Part shown: positions 28,354-37,213 of the stretch, piece by piece
Layout of the letters: the number at the start of each line of letters is the position of its first letter
How positions within the stretch are numbered: position 1 is the stretch's first letter
Assembly: GCA_016124445.1 (NCBI GenBank)
Contig: WGNR01000009.1
Span: 62,001-126,000 of the forward strand
Source: a bacterium
GTDB taxonomy: Bacteria > Planctomycetota > Planctomycetia > Pirellulales > Pirellulaceae
Length of the DNA: 64,000 nucleotides
Direction: 5' to 3'
Position numbers and translations under genes: made by a program
The notes under the pieces: generated by a model
Seen by the model: only the letters and a program-made list of their open reading frames with translations
What the model was told of the DNA's origin: nothing
The model's database searches: none

Positions 28354-29415
28354 TCATTCTTCGAGAGTGACTTCGCACAGCACGTCGAGCATCGCTTCGA
28401 TCGACGAAAGGGCCGCCGATTCTTCTGGCGTATGATAGCCGGTCGTCGGCAATTGCAGGGTCGCTCCTTGAATCGTCCCGGACGATGCCGATGCGACACG
28501 GCCCAGTTCGGTGCTGCCCAGCGACGAAGGAGATTTGCCTTCGGCCACGCGGGTCACATTCTGCCGGGCGATGTACTCATCTTTGTAGCCGTACCGAACG
28601 CTATACTTGTCACAGGCCGCTTCCAGCCGGCGAACCATTTCGGGGTTGAACGCCGAGTTGGCGTCGCGGCGGCGCAGAACGACCTGCTGCGAATCGGCGG
28701 CTTGAACATCGGCAAATGGACTGGTATCGAGTACCAGCAGCTCTTTGGTGGCGATGCCGTAGCGATGGAAGTATTCCAGTAGAAATCGCCAACTGCGTCC
28801 CGCTTCTTCCTGGGCGGTGAACAATGCGGTGCCTTCGAACCCGTGCCGAAACAGATAGACCATCATGGCAGCCGAAAGAACGTTATCCAGTTGAGCGGCC
28901 GCACGTCCATCGGAAATGGTCAGCCGATCCTGATAGGCGACCGGTGTGCCTGGCAGAACGTGGTCGAGCCCCTCGACCTCGAACACCAGGTTGCCGCGAC
29001 GTTCGCACAAGTACGAACGCTTGATGGTCCCTTTGCCGAGATAGGTTCCGCTCCAAGGGACATAGGCCTGCACCGGCCGCTCGTGGAACCGTTCGGAGAT
29101 GGTCTGGTAGGTTTGCTCCGAGACCGAATCGCCCAGCAGATCGCCCCGGTTCTGGGCGACGAACGCCGCGTACTGGAACTCGTTGGGGCCGGTACAGATC
29201 AATCCGTGTCGATCGACATGCGCCGAGATGTGCATGTGATCGGGCCGATTGCCGCTGGCGACCAGTAGCCCTTCGTACAAGGTTACCTTGGCATGGGTTT
29301 CTTCCATTTCCCGTTGCAGGTAACGAAAGAAGGCATGCTCGGAACCAACCACCGAGGGCTGGCGAACCAGCTGTTTCAGAATGTCGAGAAAATCATCGAG
29401 TTCAGATTTAGTCAC
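28354..29415 (-). CDS. M42-like metallo-aminopeptidase
   Basis: 353 residues. Metal-ligand and catalytic segments of the M42/M28-like di-zinc peptidases are visible: HVD in ISAHVDRHG, bridging Asp in AAQLDNVLSA, the catalytic Glu pair in ALFTAQEEAGRSW, Asp in LVLDTSPFAD, and late His in TTGYHTPEES. No signal peptide, so a cytoplasmic peptidase for short peptides. ATG at 29415. The substrate is not known. Confidence 0.82.
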   Translation of the reverse strand: MTKSELDDFLDILKQLVRQPSVVGSEHAFFRYLQREMEETHAKVTLYEGLLVASGNRPDHMHISAHVDRHGLICTGPNEFQYAAFVAQNRGDLLGDSVSEQTYQTISERFHERPVQAYVPWSGTYLGKGTIKRSYLCERRGNLVFEVEGLDHVLPGTPVAYQDRLTISDGRAAAQLDNVLSAAMMVYLFRHGFEGTALFTAQEEAGRSWRFLLEYFHRYGIATKELLVLDTSPFADVQAADSQQVVLRRRDANSAFNPEMVRRLEAACDKYSVRYGYKDEYIARQNVTRVAEGKSPSSLGSTELGRVASASSGTIQGATLQLPTTGYHTPEESAALSSIEAMLDVLCEVTLEE

Positions 29416-29619
29416 GATCGCGAATCATGCAAAAGGAATCAACGCCTTCTTATCAAGCAAGTTTAGTTGGTGCCTGCCAGGGTAGGAAAGAGCCGACTGA
29501 CAGCAATTTGTCGAAGTCTGCCGCCGCGGCGAGGCCGAAAAGAGGAATTTTCTTTTGCTCCCTTTCAAAATGCGGAGGATAATAAGGTAGTTGCCAATAT
29601 TTGCCTCGGAGAAATCGCC

Positions 29620-30843
29620 ATGCGTATCTTCCCGATCTACCTCCTTCTAATGCTACTACTGGCGGTTGCCAGCGGCCAGCAAGTCCACGCCCAGCATCAC
29701 CACTCCGGGATGGGCGGGTTTCAGGGTGGCGGAGGCTTTCAGCATAGTGGCGGAAGTTACCATCACGGCAGCAGCTTTCCCTTGGGGGGCGGCGGCTATG
29801 CCGATCTAACCAGCCCGAGTTGGGGCGGCTCGCATCATTCGTATTCCGGCGGAAGTTATCGAAATCATGGCTTCAACGGTGCCTACGGCATCGGAGGGAG
29901 TGGCTTCGGCGGAGGCTACGGCAACTATGGCGGCTATGGATCGAGCTACTACGGCGGACGTGGCTATCGTTATCCGTACTATGGTGGCTTCTATAGCGGC
30001 GGAGGTCTGTTGATCGGGTTCGGTTTGCCACCAGCCTATGGTTACGGGCTCAACTTTGGCTACAACTATCCGTACAACGGGTACGGCCTTTCGACACTTT
30101 ACCCGTATGGAACCTACTACCAGCCGAGCAGCCGTTATCTCGAGTATTACCTGCCGCCGACTCAGCCGGCGGAATTGAATTACGGTCCTCAAGCAGTGAA
30201 GCAGTTTATGGGGCTGCCGCGTGATTTCGCAACGCAGCCGCAGCTCAGCGGGACGTTTGGTTCTTCCGGTGTCACGCCGCTACCAAGTCCGCTGAGGATT
30301 AATGCCGCCAAGCCGGCTGCTGTCGAGCAGCCCAAGCCACAGGCAATCGCTCGTGCCGACCAGTTCATCCAGACCGGAGACAACCTGTTCGGCCAGCAGC
30401 GCTATCACGAAGCACTCAGCCGCTACCGCGATGCCGTGGCGGCTGCCCCTGGGTATGCCCCGGCGCATTTGCGGAAAGCGTTGGCTTACTTGGCGACCAA
30501 TCAGCCTGACGAAGCGGCCGAGTCGATCCAACGGGCCATCATCCAGGACCCGAATATCGTGGCCAATTCCAATGTGACGCTGGAAGGGCTTCTCGGTCAG
30601 AGCAATGGCCTGGCTCGTTCGTCGATCATCGAAGCGAATGCTCGCCGAGCGGTTTCCGATCCACAGAACCCAACGTATCTTTACTGCGTCGCGGTGCTGC
30701 TCTACTTTGATCAGCAGCCGCAGCGGTCCGAACAGTTCTTCTCGGCCGCGCTGCGTGCCGGTGGCGACGTGCAATATATCGAGCCGTTCACCACCCAGAT
30801 TCAAAAAACTACCACGACCACGACACCTGCGATCGATCTGTAA
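29620..30843 (+). CDS. exported Gly/Tyr/His-rich protein with C-terminal TPR-like domain
   Basis: 407 residues. A signal peptide (MRIFPIYLLLMLLLAVASGQQVHA) is followed by a low-complexity region (about 25-175) dominated by Gly, Tyr, Ser and His, for example GYGNYGGYGSSYYGG. A TPR-like domain comes next (about 245-340; ARADQFIQTGDNLFGQQRYHEAL and YAPAHLRKALAYLATNQPDEAAE). The ATG at 29620 has a GGAG ribosome binding site. The Gly/Tyr stretch suggests a structural or adhesive surface role (inference). No family recognised for the N-terminal part. Confidence 0.75.
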   Translation: MRIFPIYLLLMLLLAVASGQQVHAQHHHSGMGGFQGGGGFQHSGGSYHHGSSFPLGGGGYADLTSPSWGGSHHSYSGGSYRNHGFNGAYGIGGSGFGGGYGNYGGYGSSYYGGRGYRYPYYGGFYSGGGLLIGFGLPPAYGYGLNFGYNYPYNGYGLSTLYPYGTYYQPSSRYLEYYLPPTQPAELNYGPQAVKQFMGLPRDFATQPQLSGTFGSSGVTPLPSPLRINAAKPAAVEQPKPQAIARADQFIQTGDNLFGQQRYHEALSRYRDAVAAAPGYAPAHLRKALAYLATNQPDEAAESIQRAIIQDPNIVANSNVTLEGLLGQSNGLARSSIIEANARRAVSDPQNPTYLYCVAVLLYFDQQPQRSEQFFSAALRAGGDVQYIEPFTTQIQKTTTTTTPAIDL

Positions 30844-31023
30844 GACAGTCTGCCCGGTCAGATAAGCGTTGTGCGAATTCGGCTGGATGGTGATTGGCGC
30901 CGTCTGGAGAGTGTCGAATAATCGTAGGTTTCCCACGAATCTCTCAGGATGGGAAACAGATGCTCGCCCCGGTTGGGGCGGCTAACTTGAAATCAATCGA
31001 TGCCGATTTAGGAGTCTGGCACC

Positions 31024-31536
31024 ATGAGAATTGGAAAGTTTTTACTGATCGTATGCGCCCTGGCGATCCCTTTCACGCTAAGCGGTTGCACCAGTGGGAA
31101 GCCAACTGGCGGCACCCCTGCCGAGAGTGAAGCTCATGATGAACATGGCCATGATCATGACGACCACGAGTCGGGGCCGCACGGAGGACACCTGATCGAA
31201 CTGGGTGACGAAGAATACCACCTGGAATGGAGCCACGACGACGAAACGAAGGCACTGACCTTCTATGTTTTGGGCAGCGATGCCAAAGCGGATGTGCCGA
31301 TCAAGGCGGATTCGATCACGGTCAACGTCACCGTTGAAGGTGCCAGCAAGCCGTTTGAAGTCCCTGCGGTTCGCAAAGAAGGGGAAATGACGACTGCCAA
31401 GTTTGAAACGAAGGACCCTGACTTGTTCGCTTTGCTGGAAGATGAAAACGTCAAAGCCGCGGCAATCCTGGAAATTGAAGGAAAGCCGTACGAAGGAGCG
31501 ATCGAGCATCACCACGATCATGGGCACGCTCACTAA
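31024..31536 (+). CDS. His-rich lipoprotein
   Basis: 170 residues. The signal peptide has a lipobox (LSGC, Cys about 22). An acidic/His-rich stretch follows (SEAHDEHGHDHDDHESGPHGGH) and a His-rich tail closes the protein (IEHHHDHGHAH). The middle 90 residues look like a beta-rich domain (LTFYVLGSDAKADVPI, ITVNVTVEGASKPF). The His/Asp clusters at both ends suggest binding of zinc, nickel or copper in the periplasm (inference). ATG at 31024. A strong terminator lies 34 bases past the stop. Confidence 0.8.
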   Translation: MRIGKFLLIVCALAIPFTLSGCTSGKPTGGTPAESEAHDEHGHDHDDHESGPHGGHLIELGDEEYHLEWSHDDETKALTFYVLGSDAKADVPIKADSITVNVTVEGASKPFEVPAVRKEGEMTTAKFETKDPDLFALLEDENVKAAAILEIEGKPYEGAIEHHHDHGHAH

Positions 31537-31569
31537 TCGCCTCTGATCAATTAACTGGAATAAAAGAAA

Positions 31570-31601
31570 AACGCGATGCCTGGCGGGCATCGCGTTTTTT
31601 T
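31570..31601 (+). terminator. Rho-independent terminator of the His-rich lipoprotein gene
   Basis: AACGCGATGCC and GGCATCGCGTT pair over 11 bp with loop TGGCG and are followed by a run of seven T on the plus strand. Confidence 0.9.
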
Positions 31602-31633
31602 ATGGATATCGAGATTCAGGCAATGCCGGCTAA

Positions 31634-33550
31634 TCAGCCACCCTTCGCCCAGGCATTGACCAATTCCGTGGGCGTCATGTTGTAGGCAGCTTTGAAAGCG
31701 ACGTCGAAGTTGGTCCCTTTCCGCATGGCACCCATCAGGGCATCAAATGAGCTTCCGCGTCCCATCAAGACTTTCATGAACGCATAGTTCGCGACCGCCT
31801 GGTTCACCGGGCCTAGCTTGCTCTTGACGATGTCTTCGGGCTTGGTGACCGAACCCAGGGCCGATTCAATCTGGCTTTCCCACTCGACGACGCGGGGATC
31901 TTTCTTGCTGATTCGCGACGCGACGACTCGCCCGGCACCGTCGGCGAACCAATCGGGAACCGATCCATTGCCCAGCGAGGCGATGTGAGCCGACGCGATG
32001 ACCTGGCCGAGCAGAGCGTCGACTTCGTATTCATCGTTTGCAGGAAGCAGTACCGAACCGTAGGCGTCGGTGACGTTGTAGCGGTAGTGTCCCTTCCACT
32101 GATCAGGCAGTTGTCGTTTTTCGATCATGTTGCCGAACTCGCCGTAGTCGTAACGCTGCTTAAAGAAGTAGAGCGTCAACTTACCCTTCACGATCGGCGT
32201 GGTGGTTGGAATCTTGAGGATCGACCGCACTTTCTGAGCGGCCTCGTCGGCTTGGGTCACGTAACCCTTGAGCGACGCTTCGCCCATCGTGCCGTAGGCC
32301 AGGAAGTTGGGCGCATCGACTTTGGCCGACTCGATATTCGGCATGCCCAGGTCCCACATCTGCTGACTGCTTTCCTGGCGCATAGCGGCCAGTTGATCGT
32401 GCGTGGCCACCTTGGCCATGGCGATTTGGTTGGTCCGCTGCATCGGATCGGCTGGCGAACTGCCATCGAACTTGGCACCTTCCAGGATCCAGGTTTCGAT
32501 CTTCGCGATTTGCTCCTTGGTGAGCGGCGGCCCGTTGCGAGGCATCCGTTCGTTGCCGGTCGCTTTGATCATCCGAACGATCATACTTTCTTGCGGCTTG
32601 CCAGGCATGAACGGAACGCCGCTGTCGCCACCCTTGATGAACTGGGTGAAGCTGGTCATATCGAAATTGCCGCGAGGATTGTTGCCGCCATGGCATCCGA
32701 CGCAGCGATTGGCCAGCACGCCAGCGACATCGAGACCGAAGCTGACTTTCTCGCTTCCGGTCGCCTCGGCGACTTCCAATTTGACCATCGCGGCCGGATT
32801 TGGCGCGGCGCCGGCCTGATTGATTGGCATCTTGGGATCAGCACCATCGAACTTGGCACCTTCTTTGATCCAAACCTTCAACGCCGCGAGTTCCACCGGT
32901 TTGACCTTTTGACCGCCGCGAGGCATATCGCCGGTCTCAATTGTTTCAATCAGGCGGCTGCTGCCAGTGTCGTCGCCAGGAAAGATCACCCTGCCAGCAG
33001 CTGGGCCCTTCATGAGCGCCTCGAACGTTGCCGCACTAAACCCACCTTTGGCTCCGTTAACGTGGCAATTGCCACAACGGGCAATCAAGATCGGAGCGAT
33101 ATGCTTGGAAAAACTGAGATCCGTGGACGGAAACACATCTGGCAGCGGTGGCGGGCCAGATCCAGGAGGCGGAGGAGGAACATCGAACATCATCGCCTCG
33201 GGGGCGGTATTAATCGCCACTGCACCTAGCGGTTTGAGCGTGTAACCTTCCAGTTCCAGAAAACCATGCGAGACGGCCAGCAATTGCACCAGATCTTGCA
33301 ATTCTTTGGTCACTTCGGCATCGCCAGCGGCGCCGAGCTTTTCCATGCGAGTCTGGATATCGCGAACGAGTTCGACCGATTCCGAGATCTTGCCCTGACG
33401 AAGGAAGTTGGATGTCTTGCGAATATCGACCTTGAGTGCTCGAAGCTGCAGAACCTGTTCCTCGTTAGGAGCAGCCGACAGGGACGAGACAAACTGGCCG
33501 GCCAGTAGCAAGGCCATCGCGACGGTGAGAAGTGGTTGGAAGCGAGTCAA
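31634..33550 (-). CDS. double planctomycete-type cytochrome (PSCyt1) protein with degenerate peptidase-MA-like C-terminus
   Basis: About 638 residues. After a signal peptide (MTRFQPLLTVAMALLLAGQF from a TTG at 33550) come two tandem PSCyt1-type domains. Each has one heme motif (CGNCH, CVGCH) and ends with WIKEGAKFDG or WILEGAKFDG. A C-terminal region recalls peptidase-MA-like domains (SVPDWFADGAGRVVASR), but where HExxH would be it reads VIASAHIAS, so it is probably inactive. The open frame reaches 33730; the ATG at 33658 is an alternative start. The two hemes suggest periplasmic electron transfer (inference). Confidence 0.75.
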   Translation of the reverse strand: MTRFQPLLTVAMALLLAGQFVSSLSAAPNEEQVLQLRALKVDIRKTSNFLRQGKISESVELVRDIQTRMEKLGAAGDAEVTKELQDLVQLLAVSHGFLELEGYTLKPLGAVAINTAPEAMMFDVPPPPPGSGPPPLPDVFPSTDLSFSKHIAPILIARCGNCHVNGAKGGFSAATFEALMKGPAAGRVIFPGDDTGSSRLIETIETGDMPRGGQKVKPVELAALKVWIKEGAKFDGADPKMPINQAGAAPNPAAMVKLEVAEATGSEKVSFGLDVAGVLANRCVGCHGGNNPRGNFDMTSFTQFIKGGDSGVPFMPGKPQESMIVRMIKATGNERMPRNGPPLTKEQIAKIETWILEGAKFDGSSPADPMQRTNQIAMAKVATHDQLAAMRQESSQQMWDLGMPNIESAKVDAPNFLAYGTMGEASLKGYVTQADEAAQKVRSILKIPTTTPIVKGKLTLYFFKQRYDYGEFGNMIEKRQLPDQWKGHYRYNVTDAYGSVLLPANDEYEVDALLGQVIASAHIASLGNGSVPDWFADGAGRVVASRISKKDPRVVEWESQIESALGSVTKPEDIVKSKLGPVNQAVANYAFMKVLMGRGSSFDALMGAMRKGTNFDVAFKAAYNMTPTELVNAWAKGG

Positions 33551-33755
33551 TTTCTGGCCCTGTTCGATTCGGTGGTTAACCTGGCAGAAAGTCGATAAGT
33601 AGCTGGCCGCTGCGATAAACGACACTGCACTGCATGGTAGTCTTAATCGATAACGCATGCACAGGTAAAGAACGACCAACTGGTCCGATTGTACCCACAA
33701 ACGACGTTGAGAGACATGCTTGGGTGACATAACTCAAGCAGTGGCCGTGACTTAC

Positions 33756-34469
33756 TCAGGACTTGTGGTGCCGACGCACAACTTTCTGGGTGGCTCGCTG
33801 GGCCAATTGCTTGCGGCGACTGGGGCGATAGCCATACTCGATCGCGAACCACTCCGCGTACCGTTCTCGGGCAACGTAGTTGTTGTTGCGGTCGTCCAGC
33901 AGGTGCCCTAGTTCGTGTACCAGGACATTATTGAGGTAGAAATCCTTGATCGTTTCCTCGCTCCACTCAAGACGCCAGAAGCCATCGGCATCTTCGTGCC
34001 AATCGGCACCGAACATCTTGGCTTCGACCACTTGCTCAGGGCGCGGCGGGTGCGGGAAGTATTCGATCAGCGATTCATCCATCGGATACAGATAGATGGA
34101 TGCTCCCCACTGCATGCCGTAGCAAGGAAAGCTGAGCTTCTTCTTGGTTAGGCGGCTGAGCTGAACCACTTCCAACCCTTCCAGCATCCACTCCGGCAAT
34201 TCACTCAGCCGGTCACGGATTTCTTGTTCCGTCAAAACGTGACGGAAACCTTCGCCAGGGGATTGATAGATGAACTTGTAGTTCTGGCCGGTATTTCCAG
34301 TCGGTTCGTGCCAATCTTCCGGCGGTGCGAAGTATCCGTTCTTGGTAGAGCCAGCAGAATCACCTCCACGGCGCCGCGAAGCTTGAGCTGGCAAACGAAA
34401 ATCTCGTGACGCGACTTTCGTCTTTGCCACTTTCGATTGCGTGTTGCTTCGTTTCGACATGCGTGCCAT
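33756..34469 (-). CDS. putative zinc metalloprotease-fold protein (HExxH)
   Basis: 237 residues. The N-terminal 50 are very basic (KRSNTQSKVAKTKVASRDFRLPAQASRRR). The HExxH motif lies in VHELGHLL (about residue 186) and a likely third ligand Glu in RYAEWFAIEYG 20-25 residues later, a gluzincin-like arrangement. The C-terminus is basic again. No signal peptide. Known planctomycete proteins with HELGHLLDD are of unclear function. ATG at 34469; an ATG at 34460 is also possible. Confidence 0.65.
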   Translation of the reverse strand: MARMSKRSNTQSKVAKTKVASRDFRLPAQASRRRGGDSAGSTKNGYFAPPEDWHEPTGNTGQNYKFIYQSPGEGFRHVLTEQEIRDRLSELPEWMLEGLEVVQLSRLTKKKLSFPCYGMQWGASIYLYPMDESLIEYFPHPPRPEQVVEAKMFGADWHEDADGFWRLEWSEETIKDFYLNNVLVHELGHLLDDRNNNYVARERYAEWFAIEYGYRPSRRKQLAQRATQKVVRRHHKS

Positions 34470-34772
34470 GGAATTCTCTTTGGTGGTCCTGTCGTGCGAT
34501 CGTACGTTTTGTCGCTCGTGGGATTAATCGGTTCGGTCGTCCTGCCAATGAGTAGTAGCGAATTCCATTTCATGCATTGGTTCAAAAGTGGCCAAGCGGT
34601 CACTCAGCCACCTACTTTATCCTACGTCGCAGTCCGAATAGATTTCAAGCGATTTACATAAGTTGTTACTGTAAATGCACTTGTGGTGTGCATGCCGTCG
34701 CCCGGACGGGTGGATTCAGGGGAATGATCGTCCTGAATCGTGGATGTCAATATCCATCTGTAGAGTTATTTG
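34470..34772. other. 303-base intergenic region with five consecutive hairpins
   Basis: No convincing gene: the short plus-strand open frames here lack coding character. The region between 34652 and 34756 is filled with inverted repeats (listed separately). The rest should hold the promoter of the HExxH gene; I cannot point to clear boxes. Confidence 0.5.
34652..34756. repeat. cluster of five inverted repeats
   Basis: In order: ATTTACA/TGTAAAT (34652-34658, 34670-34676); ATGCAC/GTGCAT (34675-34680, 34688-34693); CCGTC/GACGG (34695-34699, 34705-34709); GATTCAGG/CCTGAATC (34713-34720, 34732-34739); TGGATG/TATCCA with one GU pair (34741-34746, 34751-34756). The last ends 17 bases past the stop of the kinase gene (minus strand). 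No T run follows on either side, so it is not a plain terminator. Confidence 0.55.
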
Positions 34773-36551
34773 CTATCCGATTAATCGGGGTAGTTCATCG
34801 GATTGGTCTAGAAAAACCGATGTGTTCTCGAGGCTGCCCTTTTGCGATTCCGTGGGCGCCGATTGTTCTGCGGCAGACTGATAGCTGATTGCGATCAGGA
34901 CGCCAATCAGAATGAAGAGGATCAATATTACGATCCAAATAATTGCAGGCACCGCATGGATCGCAGAATTGAAATCGAATGAGTCTCCAGCAGACGCAGC
35001 ACGTTGCCGCTTCGCTTCCACGGCAGCTTGGCGCTCTTCGACTCGCTGTTTGAGAGCAGCCGACGATACCAGCAAGGACCCACCAACTTCGCTGGGAGGG
35101 ACATCCATCGAGAACGGATCTTCGCTGGAGTCTTGCGAATCAAATAGCGAGGACCCAGACGAAAGCAGCGGCTCGCCCGATGCGAAATCGTCTTCCCCCT
35201 CTAACGGCGTTGCAACCGGAAGGGGGTCAGCCTTCGGAATCTCGGGCGGAGATCCGATCTTGCGGGGATGTGACGTATCGTTTGAGCGATCCGCGACGGT
35301 GTCCCCGATGGCGGGATCGAAATTACTGGACGAAGGAGATTCACGCAAATCAGGAGGAAGCAGATCGTCAACCTCACTCGACGAGGCGGAAGACGAACTG
35401 GTTGGGTTCCGATCCGACTTAATCGTCACACGGGATCGATTGACAGCTTCCTGGGCTGCCTTGGTCAGTACCGCTGATCCTGGTTTTTCATCGACAAGCG
35501 TTGGTTCTTTACCGCGCGACTCTAGCCACCGACGCAATTCTGCCGCTACTTCTGACGTCGTCGAGTAACGATCGTCTGGATCCTTGGCGATCATCTTCTC
35601 GCAGATCCGCTGCAGTGACGGTGGGCAGTTGGGACGGGACTTCTTGATCTTCTCGGGCATCACGCTCTGATGCTTCGCAATTCGCTGTGCCAGGCTCCCC
35701 TCTGGGAATGGAGGATGTCCCGTCAGTAGGAAATAGAGCGAGCAGCCCAGACTGTAAATATCGACTCGATGATCAACGCGGTGGCTATTGACCGCTTGTT
35801 CCGGCGCCAGGTAATCGGCCGTGCCCAGCACGTTTTCTTCGTGGGCGATCGTCAGTGAACAGCTCTCGTCCTGCTTGAGGCGGGCCAAGCCCATATCGAG
35901 GATCTTGACCACTCCGCGATCGTCCAACAACAGGTTGGCTGGCTTGATATCTCGGTGGACAACCCCTTTGTCATGCGCATGTTGCAAGCCGTCGGCGGCC
36001 TGAGCGATGTAATCGGCGGCAGATTCAAAGGGTACCGGGCCGTTTTCGCGAACCAGTTGCTGAAGATCCAAGCCGGGGACGTATTCCATCACCAGGTAGT
36101 GCGTATCGTCTTCGTTGTCGACGTCGAATGCACGAACGATGTTGGGATGGTCCAATTGAGCGGACGCTTGAGCTTCAAGGTGGAAGCGAGCCAGATAGGA
36201 GGCATCGTTGACGCGTCGGCGAGGGAGGACCTTGATGGCGACTTTGCGATTCATCAAGATATGCTCGGCCAGGTATACGCTACTCATCCCCCCAGTGCCC
36301 AAATGTCGGAGCAGCCGATACTTGGAGAGGTAAAAGCCTTTGTATTTGCCATTACGAAGCTTCTCGCAATGCCATTTCGTCAGCAGCTTCTTGTTGATGA
36401 AGTATTCCTGGAGAGCGTCCAGGTCTTCGGTCAGATTGCCGTCATTACCAGCGCGCAACTCTTCGACCGCCTGCTCCAGGGCAGCTGCTTGAATGAGCTT
36501 GCTCTTTTCGATCAGCTCAATGAACTGATGCGTGTCTGATACGGCTGGCAT
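34773..36551 (-). CDS. Ser/Thr protein kinase, planctomycete type
   Basis: 592 residues. An N-terminal extension (about 1-76, ending KWHCEKLRNGKYKGFYLSKYRLL) is typical of planctomycete kinases. The kinase domain has LGTGGMSSVYLAE, Lys107 in VAIKVLP, HRDIKPANLL and the activation-loop motif DMG in place of DFG. A Ser/Pro/Asp-rich linker follows (about 360-520), then one membrane helix near the end (AIIWIVILILFILIGVLIAIS) and a short outer tail. The kinase is therefore likely held in the cytoplasm by a C-terminal anchor. DMG is common in this group and does not by itself mean inactivity. ATG at 36551. Confidence 0.88.
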   Translation of the reverse strand: MPAVSDTHQFIELIEKSKLIQAAALEQAVEELRAGNDGNLTEDLDALQEYFINKKLLTKWHCEKLRNGKYKGFYLSKYRLLRHLGTGGMSSVYLAEHILMNRKVAIKVLPRRRVNDASYLARFHLEAQASAQLDHPNIVRAFDVDNEDDTHYLVMEYVPGLDLQQLVRENGPVPFESAADYIAQAADGLQHAHDKGVVHRDIKPANLLLDDRGVVKILDMGLARLKQDESCSLTIAHEENVLGTADYLAPEQAVNSHRVDHRVDIYSLGCSLYFLLTGHPPFPEGSLAQRIAKHQSVMPEKIKKSRPNCPPSLQRICEKMIAKDPDDRYSTTSEVAAELRRWLESRGKEPTLVDEKPGSAVLTKAAQEAVNRSRVTIKSDRNPTSSSSASSSEVDDLLPPDLRESPSSSNFDPAIGDTVADRSNDTSHPRKIGSPPEIPKADPLPVATPLEGEDDFASGEPLLSSGSSLFDSQDSSEDPFSMDVPPSEVGGSLLVSSAALKQRVEERQAAVEAKRQRAASAGDSFDFNSAIHAVPAIIWIVILILFILIGVLIAISYQSAAEQSAPTESQKGSLENTSVFLDQSDELPRLIG

Positions 36552-36688
36552 GCTTAATTAACCATGCAGAAGGGGAGTCCTGGAGGTGAATTCTCGGACA
36601 TTTGTTTCTGCAGCGATGGGGCAATCAGTTCCCTGATTTTGGGGAAATCGGTAGACTAAACCAGAATATAAAGTACCAGAGTAGGGTC

Positions 36689-36717
36689 GCTGTGAACAAC
36701 AATCACAGCCAATTTTT
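36689..36717 (+). terminator. terminator-like hairpin upstream of the glutaredoxin-like gene
   Basis: GCTGTGA (36689-36695) and TCACAGC (36703-36709) pair perfectly, loop ACAACAA, and are followed by CAA then five T. It lies 128 bases before the glutaredoxin-like gene and downstream of no plus-strand gene. Possible attenuator in that gene's leader, or end of a small RNA. Confidence 0.5.
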
Positions 36718-36847
36718 CCTCGATCTGATTGTGGTAAATCGATGGTCGAGAACTAAGGGAAAAACGAGCCCCTACATCGGTTTTAGTGGACCTGGTTCGT
36801 CACAAGTCGTTTGGTCTTCAATGAATCTTCATAGGGCAAATTAATTG

Positions 36848-37120
36848 GTGGATCCTAAATCGCAATCCTCCGTCGTCATTTATACGCGTCAAGGATGTCA
36901 CCTGTGCGAAGATGCCGAGCGACTCGTCCGAAGTCTCGTGTCGGACTGCAAGCTGATCGATATCGATCGAGATTCGGAATTGAGACAGAAATTTAATACC
37001 TGCGTTCCGGTAGTCGAAATAAACGGCAAAGTTCGCTTTCGTGGTAGGGTCGAACCCCTCTTGTTGCGGAGAACCTTGAAAGCAGAAGCCGCCGCCGATC
37101 GCTCTCACCCGGCCAGTTGA
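36848..37120 (+). CDS. glutaredoxin-like protein (DUF836 type)
   Basis: About 90 residues. The thioredoxin-fold start VVIYTRQGCHLCEDAERLV has the CxxC motif CHLC. VPVVEINGKVRFRGRVEPLLL has the cis-Pro segment. The length is normal for the DUF836/glutaredoxin-like family. No signal peptide. The start is GTG at 36848 or TTG at 36845; neither has an obvious ribosome binding site. It lies upstream of thiO by 93 bases. Role in redox control is inferred from fold. Confidence 0.8.
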   Translation: MDPKSQSSVVIYTRQGCHLCEDAERLVRSLVSDCKLIDIDRDSELRQKFNTCVPVVEINGKVRFRGRVEPLLLRRTLKAEAAADRSHPAS

Positions 37121-37213
37121 GCCTCCGTCGCTGGGAGCGAGCTGACCCTATCGGGTTAGAGCTCGAAACCGCGTTCGCCTGTACTACCTACCCTTGTCGT
37201 ACCATTGAGTCAG

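Noticed and set aside
31985-33229. 414-aa plus-strand open frame opposite the double PSCyt1 gene
   Set aside because: Antisense shadow; the minus-strand frame has a signal peptide, heme motifs and repeated domains, the plus-strand one has nothing recognisable.
36602-36844. 80-aa plus-strand open frame before the glutaredoxin-like gene
   Set aside because: Contains the terminator-like hairpin, has no ribosome binding site, and the translation has no protein-like pattern.
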